From IMG/VR virus record IMGVR_UViG_3300020396_000007, positions 1 to 56,660 of that record: 56,660 nucleotides of DNA, one strand, 5' to 3'. Below, one piece after another: positions 55,609 through 56,660 of the stretch. Under the pieces are notes generated by a model. The model had not been told where the DNA came from, searched no databases, and was given only the letters and a program-made list of their open reading frames with translations. The stretch is from a virus. How positions within the stretch are numbered: position 1 is the first letter of the stretch; every line of letters begins with the position of its first letter. A program made the position numbers and the translations under genes.

Positions 55609-56060
55609 TGAGACTGAACAACACATTATACATTGTGCGTGGGCTTGCTGGATCTGGCAAAAGCACACTCGCGAAGCACATCTGGATGTCTGATAATTGC
55701 AACGCAGTAATGATTGCCGCTGATGATTACTTCACCGACCCAAAGACGAAAGTCTACAAGTTCGACAGGGCGAAGCTCACCGAAGCGCACAACGAGTGCT
55801 TACGTAAAACCCACGAGGCGATGGTGAACATGGCAAGCACAGTCGTAGTTCACAATACGTTCAGTACGAAGTGGGAAGGTGAGCCGTACTTCTCGGCCGC
55901 TAAGATACACGGATACTCGGTCTTTGTGATCGAGTGTCAAAACGATTTCGGTAGTACGCACGATGTACCCGAAGAAACCATCGCCAACATGCGCGATAAA
56001 TGGTGCCACAATGATGGCCCCAACAATGGAACCCAAGTATTTGGAAGGGGAAAACTATGA
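55608..56060 (+). CDS. P-loop kinase, polynucleotide-kinase/N4BP2-like
   Basis: 150 residues. Walker A VRGLAGSGKSTLAKHI (about 10-25), IAADDYFTD (DxD motif, about 37-45), and YKFDRAKLTEAHNECLRKTH typical of the AAA_33/N4BP2 PNK-like group, followed by VVVHNTF (Walker B position). It lacks the long C-terminal domain of T4 Pnkp, so it is a minimal kinase. Substrate could be a nucleic acid 5' end or a nucleotide/small molecule. Overlaps neighbours on both sides. Confidence 0.8.
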   Translation: MRLNNTLYIVRGLAGSGKSTLAKHIWMSDNCNAVMIAADDYFTDPKTKVYKFDRAKLTEAHNECLRKTHEAMVNMASTVVVHNTFSTKWEGEPYFSAAKIHGYSVFVIECQNDFGSTHDVPEETIANMRDKWCHNDGPNNGTQVFGRGKL

Positions 56061-56326
56061 CACTATCAGCAAGCGACTACAGCGGCTATCACGTTGGCCG
56101 CTGGAGGGCAGGACAACGCCCAACAGTGGACAAGGTACTCGCCGTTGTCATCTACGATCAGAAGTATGACGCCTACATCATCGACTATCAGGACAAGTAC
56201 GACTTCCAAGAGTGGGTGTGTGGCGAGTGGTTCGAAGACTACGATCTCGAAACCGAGGAGCCTGTTGAGTTCCTCGAACACAATGACGTGTATGTAAAAT
56301 TCACAAACTTAGGAGACATAGCATGA
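56057..56326 (+). CDS. Hypothetical acidic protein, 89 aa
   Basis: Overlaps the kinase stop (ATGA). Beta-rich and very acidic (DAYIIDYQDKYDFQEWVCGE; FEDYDLETEEPVEFLEHNDV). No family recognised. The stop overlaps the next start. Confidence 0.62.
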   Translation: MTLSASDYSGYHVGRWRAGQRPTVDKVLAVVIYDQKYDAYIIDYQDKYDFQEWVCGEWFEDYDLETEEPVEFLEHNDVYVKFTNLGDIA

Positions 56327-56496
56327 AGACGAAGGATATACTTAATTACGTTTACGATGATTTAGATTTCGTAAGCAAGGAAACGTGGGTCACCATGATC
56401 TGTAAATACCTCACGACTAATGACTTGGAGGAGATGCTCGACATGAACGAGCTAACCCCACGTTTTCGTTTTATTGAGGATGAGGATGAAGCATGA
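56323..56496 (+). CDS. Hypothetical protein, 57 aa
   Basis: Coupled by ATGA on both sides, with TAGGAG upstream. The frame MKTKDILNYVYDDLDFVSKE continues to RFRFIEDEDEA. Small, acidic and helical. Resembles the next gene in size and C-terminal acidity, so the two may be distant paralogues. Confidence 0.6.
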   Translation: MKTKDILNYVYDDLDFVSKETWVTMICKYLTTNDLEEMLDMNELTPRFRFIEDEDEA

Positions 56497-56660
56497 GCAA
56501 ACTTAGCAGAGACGAGATGATCGAGTGGCTTGTTAGCAACGACATCGACACGGACGATGGGGAGTGGCTCGCAACCATTCTCGTGCATGGGTTCAAGGGA
56601 TACGGCTCAATGTCCATCGAGCAGTTGCGCGACGAGATACGTGAGCGAGATCACATGTGC
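56493..56660 (+). CDS. 5' part of small hypothetical protein (continues at base 1)
   Basis: MSKLSRDEMIEWLVSNDIDT and onward to ERDHMC at the window edge. The last 42 codons repeat the first codons of the window with few changes, and the combined protein is 66 residues. No family recognised. Confidence 0.7.
   Translation, partial: MSKLSRDEMIEWLVSNDIDTDDGEWLATILVHGFKGYGSMSIEQLRDEIRERDHMC
56534..56660 (+). repeat. Terminal near-repeat, right copy
   Basis: Matches 1-127 with 6 substitutions over 127 bases. See the left copy. Confidence 0.85.

Overview
This window is almost certainly a near-complete genome of a temperate, podovirus-like double-stranded DNA phage. Its host is probably a marine or aquatic alphaproteobacterium, for example of the Rhodobacteraceae. 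The evidence is: a CobS/CobT-like pair of the alphaproteobacterial cobaltochelatase type; a tyrosine integrase beside a fragment of a host tRNA-Ser gene; a short-tailed-phage virion module with three consecutive large putative ejection proteins; no tape measure or tail sheath; and roughly balanced base composition. The host assignment is inference. The first and last 127 bases are the same locus with 6 mismatches, and joining them rebuilds one intact 66-residue gene. The sequence is therefore best read as a circular map of about 56.5 kb opened inside that gene.

Layout. (1) 53.7-56.66 kb and 0-5.7 kb, plus strand: many small early/accessory genes with good ribosome binding sites and structured leaders (a histone H1-like protein, a P-loop kinase), then cobS-like and cobT-like genes behind a strong sigma70-type promoter, a SleB-type cell-wall hydrolase and a winged-helix protein. 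(2) 5.7-9.3 kb, minus strand: lysogeny module with an unknown acidic protein, attP, integrase, an excisionase-like protein, a LuxR-type HTH regulator and a winged-helix regulator. (3) 9.3-12.7 kb, minus strand: lysis cassette (nested Rz/Rz1-like spanins, amidase with a C-terminal membrane segment, several small membrane proteins) together with two PD-(D/E)XK nucleases and a zinc-finger HTH protein. (4) 12.7-15.1 kb, minus strand: primase-polymerase/helicase and a Cro-like repressor. (5) 15.1-18.5 kb, plus strand: recombination operon with a RecA/Sak4-like ATPase, an SSB-like protein, a Cas4/RecB-like exonuclease and small partners. (6) 18.5-53.3 kb, minus strand: virion and packaging genes, from small and large terminase through portal, tail fibres, small basic proteins, scaffold, major capsid, connector/tail proteins and ejection proteins to a 3150-residue protein.

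Regulation is unusually readable. A 19-bp dyad occurs at three promoters (cobS operon, recombination operon, LuxR-like gene), overlapping the -10 box each time, and looks like the operator of a lysogeny/early switch. A different short element, RGGACGACTR, lies at eight late-operon boundaries, often just after a terminator or touching a stop codon, and is a good candidate late promoter. No RNA polymerase gene is recognisable. The attP core matches the 5' half of a tRNA-Ser(GCU) gene, flanked by a perfect 14-bp inverted repeat. The palindrome CGTACG is strongly over-represented. No DNA polymerase is visible apart from the primase-polymerase domain, so the phage probably uses host replication and transcription enzymes.
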